NCBI GenBank assembly: GCA_028716165.1 | Contig: JAQUQI010000004.1 | Coordinates: forward strand, 82,715-118,710 | Source: Candidatus Omnitrophota bacterium | GTDB lineage: Bacteria; Omnitrophota; Gorgyraeia; JABMRG01 | Reading direction: 5' to 3' | Length of the DNA stretch: 35,996 bases | Shown here: positions 23,286 through 32,069 of the stretch, piece by piece | Position numbering within the stretch: the first letter of the stretch is position 1 | Layout: the number at the start of each line of letters is the position of its first letter | Position numbers and translations under genes: made by a program | Notes under the pieces: model-generated | The model's input: the letters and a program-made list of their open reading frames with translations, nothing else | Told to the model about the DNA's origin: nothing | The model's database searches: none

Positions 23286-24081
23286 TAGGCCTATAGGTAT
23301 TTTTGATTCCGGCGTAGGCGGGCTTACGGTAGTAAAAGAGCTCGCCGGCATACTGCCGCGCGAAGACATAGTCTATTATGGCGATACGGCGCGTGTGCCA
23401 TATGGCACGAAATCCAGCAATACCATAGTAAGGTTTTCAATAGAAAACGCGTTGTTTTTGCTAAAGCAAAACGTGAAACTGATTGTAGTAGCTTGCAATA
23501 CATCGTCAAGCGTGGCCTTGCCGGCTCTGAAGAGAAATTTTAAGGTGCCTATTGTGGGTGTTATCCATCCCGGCGCCTGTGACGCGGTCAAGGCCTGTAG
23601 AAACTCGCGAATAGGCGTTATAGGCACTACCGCCACTATAAAAAGTGATGCCTATAGCAGGCAGATAAAGCGTATTTCTGCTTCCATGAAAGTTTATTCG
23701 CGCGGCTGTCCTTTGCTTGCGCCCGCCATAGAAGAGTCTCTTGATGACGACAGATTGATGACAGATATAATACGGTATTATTTGGACCCTTTAAAAAAGA
23801 TGCGCATAGATACCCTTGTCCTTGGTTGCACGCATTATCCGATTATCAAAGGTCTTATAGCCAAGGTTTTGGGCCGGCAGACAAACCTTGTTGATTCGGC
23901 AAAATCAACATCCGCGCATGTGAAAGAGCTGTTGACTCAAAGTATGCTCTTAAGCAGTTCTCGCTCTAAAGGCCGGATCAAATTTTTTGTAAGCGATGAG
24001 ACTCAGAATTTCAAGCGTATCGGTGAAAGGTTTTTGAACAAGCGTATTGATCATATAAGAAAGGTAGTTTATGGGATATAA
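23251..24081 (+). CDS. murI: Glutamate racemase
   Basis: Makes D-glutamate for peptidoglycan from L-glutamate without a cofactor. IFDSGVGGLTVV near the N-terminus, VACNTSSS with the first catalytic cysteine, and LGCTHYP with the second are the full MurI signature. The ATG at 23251 has AGGG seven bases upstream and gives 276 residues; an ATG at 23245 is also in frame but too close to that site. The gene overlaps the amiC 3' end by 35 bp, so two cell-wall genes are coupled. Its own 3' end overlaps queD by 11 bp. Confidence 0.95.
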   Translation: MKRRKVLRQNDNRPIGIFDSGVGGLTVVKELAGILPREDIVYYGDTARVPYGTKSSNTIVRFSIENALFLLKQNVKLIVVACNTSSSVALPALKRNFKVPIVGVIHPGACDAVKACRNSRIGVIGTTATIKSDAYSRQIKRISASMKVYSRGCPLLAPAIEESLDDDRLMTDIIRYYLDPLKKMRIDTLVLGCTHYPIIKGLIAKVLGRQTNLVDSAKSTSAHVKELLTQSMLLSSSRSKGRIKFFVSDETQNFKRIGERFLNKRIDHIRKVVYGI

Positions 24082-24439
24082 AGTCAAGGTTGAGTTATAC
24101 TTTAGCGCCGCTCATAGATTAAAGGGTTATAAAGGTAAATGCGAGAGCCTGCATGGGCACAATTGGAGGGTTGAGGTTACTATAAAGTCGGGCTTTCTTG
24201 ATAAGACAGGCCTGCTTATTGATTTTAAGAAGGCAAAGTTATTGCTTAAGTCTGTCTTGGACACGCTTGACCATAAGCGTATTGATAATATGCCGTATTT
24301 TAAAAAGCGTAATCCGACGTCGGAAATAGTAGCGGAGTATATTTTTAACCGTTATAAAATCAAAATTAAACCGCCCATGTCTTTGGAAAGCGTTTCGGTA
24401 TGGGAGACGCCGGCCTCCTGCGCAATATACTATGAATAA
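24071..24439 (+). CDS. queD: 6-carboxytetrahydropterin synthase QueD
   Basis: Second step of queuosine precursor synthesis, turning dihydroneopterin triphosphate into 6-carboxytetrahydropterin. The 122-residue protein has zinc ligands H15 (SAAHRL), H28 and H30 (LHGHNW), and catalytic C24 (KCESLHGH). DHKRID and ESVSVWETP complete the family pattern. The start overlaps murI by 11 bp and the stop overlaps queC by 8 bp, so it is within a tight operon. Confidence 0.95.
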   Translation: MGYKVKVELYFSAAHRLKGYKGKCESLHGHNWRVEVTIKSGFLDKTGLLIDFKKAKLLLKSVLDTLDHKRIDNMPYFKKRNPTSEIVAEYIFNRYKIKIKPPMSLESVSVWETPASCAIYYE

Positions 24440-25094
24440 AAAAAAGGCAGTAGTTCTTCTTTCAGGCGGCCTTGATTCGGCGACTGTATTGTATATCGTC
24501 AAGGCAAGAGGGTATGAGGCATACGCCTTAAGTTTTGATTATGGCCAGAGGCACGGCAGAGAGCTTGAATCTGCCCGGTTATTGTCAAGGATGAGCGGCA
24601 CAAAGAGTTGTGTGGTAAAAATCTCTTTGCCCTGGGGAGGTAGTTCCTTGTTGGATAAAGACAAAAAGGTCCCTGTCGGCTGTCTTCGCAGAAAACGCGT
24701 GCCTGATACATATGTGCCTGCCCGTAATATTATTTTCTTAAGCTTTGCCGCTTCATACGCGGAGGCGATAGGCGCGCGCAAGGTTTTTATAGGGGCTAAT
24801 CAGATAGACTACAGCGGTTATCCTGATTGCAGGCATGATTTTATCAGGTCTTTTTCAGCAATGATAAAAAAAGGTATGCGGACAGGAATCTACGGTAAGG
24901 CAATATCCGTAGAGGCTCCTTTGATCAATATGACGAAGAGCCAGATAATAACCAAGGCGTGTAATATAGGAGTCCCTTTGCGATATACCTGGTCATGCTA
25001 TGAAGCAGGGAGTCTGCCTTGCGGCAGATGCGATTCCTGCCTGATACGCGCAAAAGGTTTTCAGGCCGCAGGTATAAAAGACCCCTTTAGATGA
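24432..25094 (+). CDS. queC: 7-cyano-7-deazaguanine synthase QueC
   Basis: Converts 7-carboxy-7-deazaguanine to preQ0 using ATP and ammonia. The PP-loop LLSGGLDSAT at the N-terminus binds ATP, with SFDYGQRH and PARNIIFLSFA further on. The zinc site is made of four cysteines near the end (CYEAGSLPCGRCDSC). At 220 residues it is of normal size. Overlaps with queD (8 bp) and queE (ATGA, 4 bp) show translational coupling. Confidence 0.96.
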   Translation: MNKKKAVVLLSGGLDSATVLYIVKARGYEAYALSFDYGQRHGRELESARLLSRMSGTKSCVVKISLPWGGSSLLDKDKKVPVGCLRRKRVPDTYVPARNIIFLSFAASYAEAIGARKVFIGANQIDYSGYPDCRHDFIRSFSAMIKKGMRTGIYGKAISVEAPLINMTKSQIITKACNIGVPLRYTWSCYEAGSLPCGRCDSCLIRAKGFQAAGIKDPFR

Positions 25095-25786
25095 ACAGCA
25101 CAGCCGAGATAACGGAAATATTCGCTTCAATACAGGGAGAGGGGCCCTATACCGGGTGCAGGCATATATTTATAAGGTTTCAAGGTTGTAATTTGGAATG
25201 TTCTTTCTGTGATACGCGCTCATACGCCGGCGCCGAACGGCTGTCCGCGCGCGAGGTATTGAAACGCGTGCTTGCACTAAGGCTTCCGGGTTTTAAAAAT
25301 ACCGCGGTATTAACAGGCGGCGAACCCCTATTGCGCGGCGTATTTCTTAAAGAATTACTGCCGCTTCTTGCAAGCGAAAATCTGACCGTATATTTAGAAA
25401 CCAATGGCACGCTCGCCAAGGCGCTTGAGAGCGTTATATCTTATATTGATATTATTTCAATGGATATAAAATTACCCAGCGTATGCAATATAAGACCGTG
25501 TTGGCAAGATCACAGGATTTTTTTGACCCGCGCGGCGGGTAAAGAGTTATTTATAAAAATCATTGTTTCGGATAAAATTGACATACAGGAATTTGACAGG
25601 GCTCTCGCCCTTGTAAAAGAAACCAGCCGTGACGTACCTGTCATTATCCAGCCGGAGACGAGCAGAGAGAGGACTGGCGTAAACATATCGGCCGACACCC
25701 TCTTGGGCCTGCAGAAAAAGGCTTTGAGCGTTTTTAGCAAAGTGCTTGTTATACCCCAATCGCATAAGATGATGGGGTTAAGATGA
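25091..25786 (+). CDS. queE: 7-carboxy-7-deazaguanine synthase QueE (radical SAM)
   Basis: Radical SAM enzyme that contracts the pterin ring of the QueD product. The cluster motif is C33, C37 and C40 in GCNLECSFCDTR. FASIQGEGPYTGCRHIFIRF is the family N-terminus, and TGGEPLLR is the SAM-binding segment. At 231 residues it is typical. It shares ATGA with queC. A 40-bp gap follows before queF. Confidence 0.95.
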   Translation: MNSTAEITEIFASIQGEGPYTGCRHIFIRFQGCNLECSFCDTRSYAGAERLSAREVLKRVLALRLPGFKNTAVLTGGEPLLRGVFLKELLPLLASENLTVYLETNGTLAKALESVISYIDIISMDIKLPSVCNIRPCWQDHRIFLTRAAGKELFIKIIVSDKIDIQEFDRALALVKETSRDVPVIIQPETSRERTGVNISADTLLGLQKKALSVFSKVLVIPQSHKMMGLR

Positions 25787-25826
25787 AACTGTCCGTCCGG
25801 CAGACAAAAAACATGGAGAGCGCCCT

Positions 25827-26237
25827 ATGGCGAGAAAAAACATTAAACAAGGTAAATACGAGGGTCTTCAGAACAATATAAGGAAAATCAGGACGCCGGC
25901 GATTGAGGTTTGGGACAACCAATATAAAGACAGGCGTTATACGGTATACATACGCACGGACGAGTTTTCTTGTATATGCCCTAAGACGGGCCTGCCGGAT
26001 ATCGCGGATATATCAATAGAATATGTTCCGGACAGGCATTGCGTGGAGCTTAAATCGTTTAAATTCTATCTTGTCTCTTTCAGGAACATAGGCATATTTC
26101 ATGAGCATGTCGCGAACAGGATATTGGATGATTTTGTCAAAGCATGCAGGCCTTTATGCGCCAAAATTACGGCTGTGTTCAAATCGCGCGGCGGCATACA
26201 GACAACAGTAGGCAGTGTATATGAGAAAAATAGATAG
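25827..26237 (+). CDS. queF: NADPH-dependent preQ0 reductase QueF (short, type I)
   Basis: Reduces the nitrile of preQ0 to preQ1, the base that enters tRNA. The 136-residue unimodular form shows EFSCICPKTGLPD with catalytic C51 and D58, and VELKSFKFYLVSFRN with the family's substrate and NADPH-binding segment, then HEHVANRI. With queD, queC and queE it completes the route from dihydroneopterin triphosphate to preQ1. The later steps (Tgt, QueA) are not in this window. Its 3' end overlaps the next gene by 17 bp. Confidence 0.95.
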   Translation: MARKNIKQGKYEGLQNNIRKIRTPAIEVWDNQYKDRRYTVYIRTDEFSCICPKTGLPDIADISIEYVPDRHCVELKSFKFYLVSFRNIGIFHEHVANRILDDFVKACRPLCAKITAVFKSRGGIQTTVGSVYEKNR

Positions 26238-27060
26238 CGCAAAAGTCAGCGAGCTGGTAAGAAGGCTTGCCATTGAGGCAAATATACGTTTACGCAAAGA
26301 TGTTCTTATTGCTATTAAACGCGCCTTAAGAACCGAGACAAAGCTTTCCGCCAGGCGTATTTTAAAAATACTTGTTCAAAACGCGCGCCTTGCCCGTGAT
26401 AAATCTATACCCATATGCCAGGATACCGGTTTCGTTGAGGTATTTTGCCGGATAGGACAGGAGGTCATTGTCAAAGGCGCTTTGACCGACGCTATCAATA
26501 AGGGCGTTGAGCTCGGTTATAGAGACGGATTTCTAAGAAAGTCCGTGGTCTCCGATCCCTTATTGAGAAATAACACAAAGACAAACACGCCGTGTGTTAT
26601 TCATTATGATGTGGTCAAGGGCGACAGGATAGAGATTATCGTTGTGCCTAAAGGTTTTGGGAGTGAGAATGCCAGTTCTCTTGTTATGCTTAAGCCTACC
26701 GACACGGAGGAAACTATAGTTAATTTTGTCCTGGATACGGTAAAACGCTCTGGTTATGATGCCTGCCCGCCGCTAATCATAGGCATAGGAATGGGAGGCA
26801 CCATGGATAAAGCCGCTTTGCTGGCAACCCAGGCTATTACGCTTAAAGTCGGCAGAAAGCAGGCCAAAAAACATCTTGCCCGCATAGAAGATATGATTAT
26901 GACAAAACTGAACAAGACAGGCATAGGCCCTGCCGGTCTCGGCGGGAAAACCACATGCCTTGGGGTGAATATATTGAGTTTTCCCACTCATATTGCCGGC
27001 CTGCCTTTGTGCGTGAAGGTAAGCTGTCATGCTACGCGCAGTGCCAAAGGGGTTATATAG
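26221..27060 (+). CDS. Class I fumarate hydratase, alpha subunit (Fe-S)
   Basis: Alpha part of a two-subunit iron-sulfur hydro-lyase, interconverting fumarate and malate (L-tartrate dehydratase is the close alternative). Landmarks include ARDKSIPICQDTGFVEVF with the first cluster cysteine, NTPCVIHYDVVKGD, PKGFGSENAS, IGIGMGGTMDKAALLA, and GLGGKTTCLGVN with a further cysteine. The ATG at 26221 gives 279 residues, the normal alpha-subunit length. A GTG two codons upstream is in frame but less likely. The beta subunit starts one base after the stop. Confidence 0.9.
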   Translation: MRKIDSAKVSELVRRLAIEANIRLRKDVLIAIKRALRTETKLSARRILKILVQNARLARDKSIPICQDTGFVEVFCRIGQEVIVKGALTDAINKGVELGYRDGFLRKSVVSDPLLRNNTKTNTPCVIHYDVVKGDRIEIIVVPKGFGSENASSLVMLKPTDTEETIVNFVLDTVKRSGYDACPPLIIGIGMGGTMDKAALLATQAITLKVGRKQAKKHLARIEDMIMTKLNKTGIGPAGLGGKTTCLGVNILSFPTHIAGLPLCVKVSCHATRSAKGVI

Positions 27061-27061
27061 C

Positions 27062-27592
27062 ATGAAAAGAGTATATCTGCCGCTTACAAAAAAAGCCAGG
27101 TCTAAGTTTCGCGCCGGAGAAGAATTGCTGTTACGCGGCAGGCTTTATACCGCTCGTGATATGGCGCACAAAAGATTATACCAGGCTATAAAGCTTAATA
27201 AATATCTTCCCATTGATCTGACTGATAATATCCTGTATTATTGCGGCCCTACGCCAGCTCCGCCCCGGGCCGTCATCGGCTCCTGCGGGCCCACAACATC
27301 AAAGCGCATGGATCTCTTTACCCCTGTTTTATTGAAATCAGGTTTAGCAGGTTCAATAGGAAAAGGCAGAAGGTCCGATGAGGTTATAGAGGCTGTCAAA
27401 AGATATGGTTGTCTTTATCTGGCGGCCATAGGCGGCGCCGGAGCGTATCTATCGGAAAAAGTAAAAGAGGCCAGGCAAATCGCCTACGAGGATTTGGGGC
27501 CCGAGGCAATATATGAATTGCGCGTGGAGGATTTTCCGGTTATTGTCGCCATTGATGCCGCCGGCAATAACCTGTTCAAGGAGCGCTTATGA
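27062..27592 (+). CDS. Class I fumarate hydratase, beta subunit
   Basis: The 176-residue beta subunit of the same hydro-lyase. It shows the family segments AGEELLLRGRLYTARDMAHKR, YYCGPTPAPP, IGSCGPTTSKRMD and the catalytic-pocket GKGRRS, with AAIGGAGA and EAIYELRVEDFPVIVAID near the end. The start is the ATG at 27062, one base past the alpha-subunit stop; an upstream in-frame start would overlap alpha. It ends in ATGA shared with rph. Confidence 0.92.
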   Translation: MKRVYLPLTKKARSKFRAGEELLLRGRLYTARDMAHKRLYQAIKLNKYLPIDLTDNILYYCGPTPAPPRAVIGSCGPTTSKRMDLFTPVLLKSGLAGSIGKGRRSDEVIEAVKRYGCLYLAAIGGAGAYLSEKVKEARQIAYEDLGPEAIYELRVEDFPVIVAIDAAGNNLFKERL

Positions 27593-28308
27593 TACGCGCC
27601 GGTAACAGGGCGCCGGATGCCCTCAGAAAGGTCCGGATAAAAACAGGTTTTATAAAATACGCCGAGGGTTCATGCCTGATTGAGATTGGCAATACCAAGG
27701 TTATATGTACCGCATCATTAGAAGACGGTGTCCCATTGTTTCTAAGAGGCCAATGCCGCGGCTGGATCACGGCAGAATACGCAATGCTTCCCAGGTCATG
27801 CGGCAAAAGGATTCAGAGAGAATCTTCCAGGGGAAAGGTAGGCGGCAGGACGCATGAGATACAAAGGCTGATAGGCAGGTCATTGAGGTCTGTTGTTGAT
27901 TTGGAATTGCTGGGTGAGCGTACTATTTTTATTGATTGCGATGTTATACAGGCTGATGGCGGGACAAGGACGGCGAGCATAACAGGCTCTTTCGTGGCCC
28001 TGGCAAGTTGTTTAAAAAATATGGAAAACAAAGGTATCTTAAAAAGCTCGCCGCTTCGCGATTACATGGCCGCGATAAGCGCCGGCATTGTAAATAATAA
28101 TATAATACTTGACCTGGATTATGAAGAAGATTCAAACGCCGATGTGGATATGAATGTGGTGATGACGGCATCCGGCGATTTTATAGAAATCCAGGCAACC
28201 GCGGAACGCCGCCCGTTCAATGACAGGCAGATGGCGGGGGTGATCTCTTTTGCCAAAAAAGGAATTAAACAGCTTGTTCTCAAACAAAAAGAGGCGTTGA
28301 AAAATTGA
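27589..28308 (+). CDS. rph: Ribonuclease PH
   Basis: Phosphorolytic 3'-5' exoribonuclease that trims tRNA 3' ends. The 239-residue protein has ALRKVRIKTGFIKYAEGS at the start, GWITAEYAMLPRS and GRTHEIQRLIGRSLR (substrate and phosphate binding). DCDVIQADGGTRTASITG, with the catalytic acidic residues, completes the family pattern. It begins in the ATGA shared with the fumarase beta gene and ends overlapping the TTG start of rdgB, a common rph-rdgB pairing. Confidence 0.96.
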   Translation: MIRAGNRAPDALRKVRIKTGFIKYAEGSCLIEIGNTKVICTASLEDGVPLFLRGQCRGWITAEYAMLPRSCGKRIQRESSRGKVGGRTHEIQRLIGRSLRSVVDLELLGERTIFIDCDVIQADGGTRTASITGSFVALASCLKNMENKGILKSSPLRDYMAAISAGIVNNNIILDLDYEEDSNADVDMNVVMTASGDFIEIQATAERRPFNDRQMAGVISFAKKGIKQLVLKQKEALKN

Positions 28309-28913
28309 GAGAGATACTTTTTGCGACAAGGAACACCAAAAAACTTCTTGAGTTGAAAAGGCTTATGCGCAATTCCGGCGTGAAAGTTTTAAGCCTTGAT
28401 ATGTTTAAAGATATCGGCGAAGTCAGGGAAGACAGGAGCACATTTCGCGGCAATGCGGTAAAAAAGGCCGAACAGATATCAAAGATTGTTGGAAAGCTTG
28501 TCCTGTCTGATGACTCCGGCCTTGAGGTGCCCGCTTTAGGTTACGCGCCCGGGGTAAGGTCGGCGCGCTATGCGGGGCTTTCGCAGAATGACGACAAAAA
28601 TATAGCCAAGCTTTTAAAGAACATGTTGGTCTTTACCGCGGGCAAGAGGCGGGCAAGATTTCGTTGTTTTATATGCATCTCTTTTGCCGGTAAAGCGATA
28701 AAGGTGGTTAGCGGCGCGGTTTATGGCAGGATAGCCCTTGAAAGGGCCGGGGCCAACGGTTTTGGCTATGATAGTGTTTTTATCCCAGAAGGCTCAAACA
28801 AGACTTTTGCCCAGATAAGCCCGGGCCGAAAAGACGCGATTAGCCACAGAGCGATTGCGCTTGAAAAGGCCAAGGTTTTTATTCTTGAATATTTCCGAAA
28901 ATGTCATTTATAG
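28305..28913 (+). CDS. rdgB: XTP/dITP pyrophosphatase (RdgB/HAM1)
   Basis: House-cleaning enzyme that hydrolyses non-canonical ITP, dITP and XTP. The 202-residue protein starts with REILFATRNTKKLLEL, has the catalytic SDDSGLEVPAL, PGVRSARYAG, and GFGYDSVFIPEGSNKTFAQ, then SHRAIALEK. It uses TTG as start, overlapping the rph stop as TTGA. Its 3' end overlaps the convergent AsmA-like gene by 35 bp, so there is no terminator between the two. Confidence 0.94.
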   Translation: MREILFATRNTKKLLELKRLMRNSGVKVLSLDMFKDIGEVREDRSTFRGNAVKKAEQISKIVGKLVLSDDSGLEVPALGYAPGVRSARYAGLSQNDDKNIAKLLKNMLVFTAGKRRARFRCFICISFAGKAIKVVSGAVYGRIALERAGANGFGYDSVFIPEGSNKTFAQISPGRKDAISHRAIALEKAKVFILEYFRKCHL

Positions 28914-31827
28914 TGTTTGTGATTTTGTCATGAAATATTCTCTGTAAAGGGAAAGGCACTATCTGGTAGTTTGGGTGTTCAAGGGTTCCCGTAAGATGGA
29001 CCTCCATAATAAGGCTGCCGGCTTCACGCAACATGGCATTTTTTATCCTCCCGGGTTCTGATACCTGTTTTATAACGCTTTCGGCAAATCTGCCCGTTAT
29101 ATTAAAGTCTAATGAGCGATCAAATCCTATACCGCCTTCCCATAAAAGCGAGGCAGATTTTGAAAGCATCTTAAAATCCCCGGTGTATATTCTGTCCTTT
29201 TCAATTACAAAATTGCCGAAAGCATCTGTTAGTATTATATATTCGGGCGGCTCCATCAGCAATATGTTCATTATTCCCCGCAGGACCGGAAACTCCCATA
29301 AGTAACCGTTGGCTACCTGTAGCCAGCCGTTGCCTTTCAGACAATCCCTGTTGTTTATGTAACCGTTTAAAACCGTTTTGGAAGATAATAGGCCCTTGAT
29401 CCTTTTGTCAACTCCTTTGGCCTGGACAGCAAATTTATGCAGATCAATATCTTTTATGTCCAGATTTACGATAAACGGCTTTTCATCGGTTTTTAGATTG
29501 GCGCGGCAGGACGCATTTACTATCCCGTCATATGTGGACAGGGACAATACCGGAATGTCTACAAATCTGTCCTGCATCCTGTAGTCAAGATAGACGTCTT
29601 TTAGTATAAAATCATTGATACGTAAATTTCCTGAAGTGCCCTCAATGAATACTGTCCAGTCAATCGGCCGGGCAAGAGGGCCTTTGGCATCAATATTAAA
29701 CTTTGCGACCCCTTCCATATCAGCGTCTTTAATGAGCGAGTTAAAATGTTTTGCGGTTTCAGGCAGGTCTTTGAGGTCAAGATAGGCTTGCCCGGAAAAA
29801 TTAACGCGCGGGTTTGAGGGCACATCAATAGCACCTTTTAGTGAAAAAGTCAGCCCCTGGTATTTACCGTTTAGCTTTGAGAACAAAACTCTATTTTCAT
29901 CAAGCGGGCCGGTTTCCAAGTCAAGGCTTAGATCCTCTGAAGATATTAGCGCGGCAACCGACGGCCTGGCGCAGTCAGGTATTCTCCCGCTACATGAGTA
30001 GCGCTTATCATACACGGTAAAATCCATCCCGCGCCATGAGATGTCCCGGCCTTTAAAGCTGATATTTGAACTGATGTCCGATATCCGGTAAGGCCATACC
30101 CCAAGCACGGCCGATCCCTTGTCTATTATTAAATGGCCTTCATATGAATGGCTGTCCGGATTACTGATAATGCCTTTGAAGCGGATATCCAATGAGCAGT
30201 TGCCCGACAGCTCAACGCCTTCAAATTTTTTTAGAGCGCTATCTGGCAAGAGCGATATTAATCTTGGCAGGGGCACAGGGCCGGTTTCAAGGCGCAGGTT
30301 GGCAACGGCAGTATCTTTGTACGCTATATTTCCGGACAATGATATGTTTGTGTCGGATATCGTGCCGTTAAGTTTTTTTATGGATATTGAACGGTCCGTA
30401 AACTGTGCCTCGCCCGCGGCATTATATATAGAAGGAAGGCCCCCCGCGCCTGATACGTGAGTATTGTCAAAGGTCACAGTGCCCTTATATTCTGCCGAAC
30501 GCCAATTATCCAAAACCCCTGACCCCTGTCCCGTGAGACTAAAATTACCGCTTAGATAAAAATCATTGCCGGTAATAGCCAGGTCTTTTATATCGGATTT
30601 ACCCTTAACGTTAAAAAACCCTGTCTTATCGCAGGCTATATCCAGATCAATGCAGGCTGTTCCGCTGTTTACCGGTATATTGTTTTTACCGGCGATGTCT
30701 TTTAAGTTTATTTGTGTTTTTAAATTGCTTGTTATGGTATAATTTTCCATAGGGTTTTTTACAAGGCCGTATATCTGTGCTTTAAACCCGTAGAACAGGC
30801 AGGAGAGCTCTTTGACGCGCCATATCGTGTTTGTGAATTCAATATCCGCTTTGATGCCGCTGATATTGTCCAACAAGGTATCACCCTCTATGCCTAATCT
30901 GCCGTTATTAATATTTGCGCCAAAGGCGTATTCAATATTGCTTATACTGTCCATATCGAAGGCTGTTTTCCCGCGCAGGTTGTAACACCCGATTATACGC
31001 ACGCCGTTTACAACTGCGTCCACATTTTCCGCGAAGATATCGCATTCTGTCAGTGATAGGCGGCCTTTAAATACACTGCCTTTGGCATGCCCCGACATAT
31101 CGGCTTTTTTGATATCGCAAACGGCGGAATCTATATAAGCGGCGGCAATATCTTGCGGATCCAGATTTTCAGCCTCACATTCAAAGATTAGTTTGCCGTC
31201 ATCCGTTTGGTATTTGCCGGACACGTAAAAATCGCATTCATCGGCCCTGCCCCCTGCCTTAAAGGTCAGCGTGTTGCCCATGCCTATACTGCCTTTTAAT
31301 CCTGTCAGTTGTTTTTTGAAGTTTTTTATGGCCAGCTGGTCTGAAAAATCTATATTGCCGTCCTCAAAGATGATATTGTTTAGTCTGATAGAGAAGGATA
31401 ACGGTTTCTTGCCGGCTTCGGGTATTTGCAGAATAGATGTAAAATCCCATTTTGGCTCTGCCTGCCTGCGCATATTTATATGAGAACTGTATATTCTTAA
31501 TACGGGTATTATTATTTTTTGTCCTGAAAATGAAGGGATAAAAACGATATTAAAGCAGACCCGTTCGGCGGATAGCAAAAGTTCTTCCGTTATGGGCATG
31601 TATATTTTTACACCGTCTAATATAAAACCGTCTTTTAAGCCAAGCCGTAAAGAGCCGATGTCCGCGCGGCAGTGCGTATTTTTATAGATGGCGTGTGAAA
31701 TAAAATTCTTGAGATGCCCGGGAACGAAACTATTATTGACATAATGCAAAAGAAGGGACGCTGTTAAAAACAGCGCCGCGAAGATAACCAGGAATACGGT
31801 AAGCCATTTCTTTATTCTTCTTTTCAT
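28879..31827 (-). CDS. Large AsmA-like envelope protein
   Basis: A 982-residue protein with a single N-terminal membrane segment (about 8-29, WLTVFLVIFAALFLTASLLL) and a long periplasmic part built of repeated beta-strand units. HCRADIGSLRLGLKDGFILDGVKIY near the start, and the repeated LSGN, NIDFSD and GKYQG-type segments, are typical of the AsmA/YhdP/TamB superfamily. The C-terminal region (WEFPVLRGIMNILLMEPPEYI...FNITGRFAES) resembles the conserved AsmA C-terminal module. Such proteins form hydrophobic grooves between inner and outer membranes and help move phospholipids. It fits with LptD and Lol genes in the window. Exact subfamily is uncertain. Confidence 0.8.
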   Translation of the reverse strand: MKRRIKKWLTVFLVIFAALFLTASLLLHYVNNSFVPGHLKNFISHAIYKNTHCRADIGSLRLGLKDGFILDGVKIYMPITEELLLSAERVCFNIVFIPSFSGQKIIIPVLRIYSSHINMRRQAEPKWDFTSILQIPEAGKKPLSFSIRLNNIIFEDGNIDFSDQLAIKNFKKQLTGLKGSIGMGNTLTFKAGGRADECDFYVSGKYQTDDGKLIFECEAENLDPQDIAAAYIDSAVCDIKKADMSGHAKGSVFKGRLSLTECDIFAENVDAVVNGVRIIGCYNLRGKTAFDMDSISNIEYAFGANINNGRLGIEGDTLLDNISGIKADIEFTNTIWRVKELSCLFYGFKAQIYGLVKNPMENYTITSNLKTQINLKDIAGKNNIPVNSGTACIDLDIACDKTGFFNVKGKSDIKDLAITGNDFYLSGNFSLTGQGSGVLDNWRSAEYKGTVTFDNTHVSGAGGLPSIYNAAGEAQFTDRSISIKKLNGTISDTNISLSGNIAYKDTAVANLRLETGPVPLPRLISLLPDSALKKFEGVELSGNCSLDIRFKGIISNPDSHSYEGHLIIDKGSAVLGVWPYRISDISSNISFKGRDISWRGMDFTVYDKRYSCSGRIPDCARPSVAALISSEDLSLDLETGPLDENRVLFSKLNGKYQGLTFSLKGAIDVPSNPRVNFSGQAYLDLKDLPETAKHFNSLIKDADMEGVAKFNIDAKGPLARPIDWTVFIEGTSGNLRINDFILKDVYLDYRMQDRFVDIPVLSLSTYDGIVNASCRANLKTDEKPFIVNLDIKDIDLHKFAVQAKGVDKRIKGLLSSKTVLNGYINNRDCLKGNGWLQVANGYLWEFPVLRGIMNILLMEPPEYIILTDAFGNFVIEKDRIYTGDFKMLSKSASLLWEGGIGFDRSLDFNITGRFAESVIKQVSEPGRIKNAMLREAGSLIMEVHLTGTLEHPNYQIVPFPLQRIFHDKITNTINDIFGNIQE

Positions 31828-32007
31828 CAGTTTTATTATAGGTCAACTGTTTGAATTTTCAAGACAATTCATTTTTTTCACCCCGAATTGGCAGTGCGCT
31901 GTATCCTGCCCGGGGACTTATTAAAACAGCGGCAAAAAAGAGAGAAAGAGGTCTTAATCGTAAAAAATACAGCCTTTCGCAAGGCGGCAATAACACGCCT
32001 TTTCTAT

Positions 32008-32036
32008 TTGACATGCTATATTATATTATATATAAT
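32008..32036 (+). promoter_or_regulatory. Consensus sigma-70 promoter for lysS-lolC-lolD
   Basis: TTGACA (32008-32013), a 17-bp spacer, then TATAAT (32031-32036): a perfect match to the housekeeping consensus. The predicted start near 32043 leaves a leader of under 30 bases with AGGCGGGG before the lysS ATG. The rest of the 242-bp gap (31828-32069) between divergent genes holds no convincing gene or RNA. Confidence 0.8.
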
Positions 32037-32069
32037 AAAGTTCACTTATTAACTACAGGCGGGGTTTAA

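Noticed and set aside
24000-24071. preQ1 riboswitch before the que genes
   Set aside because: queD overlaps murI coding sequence and there is no free leader.
31851-32069. 72-codon ORF before lysS
   Set aside because: It runs through the perfect promoter and leader, has no ribosome site and looks like a chance frame.
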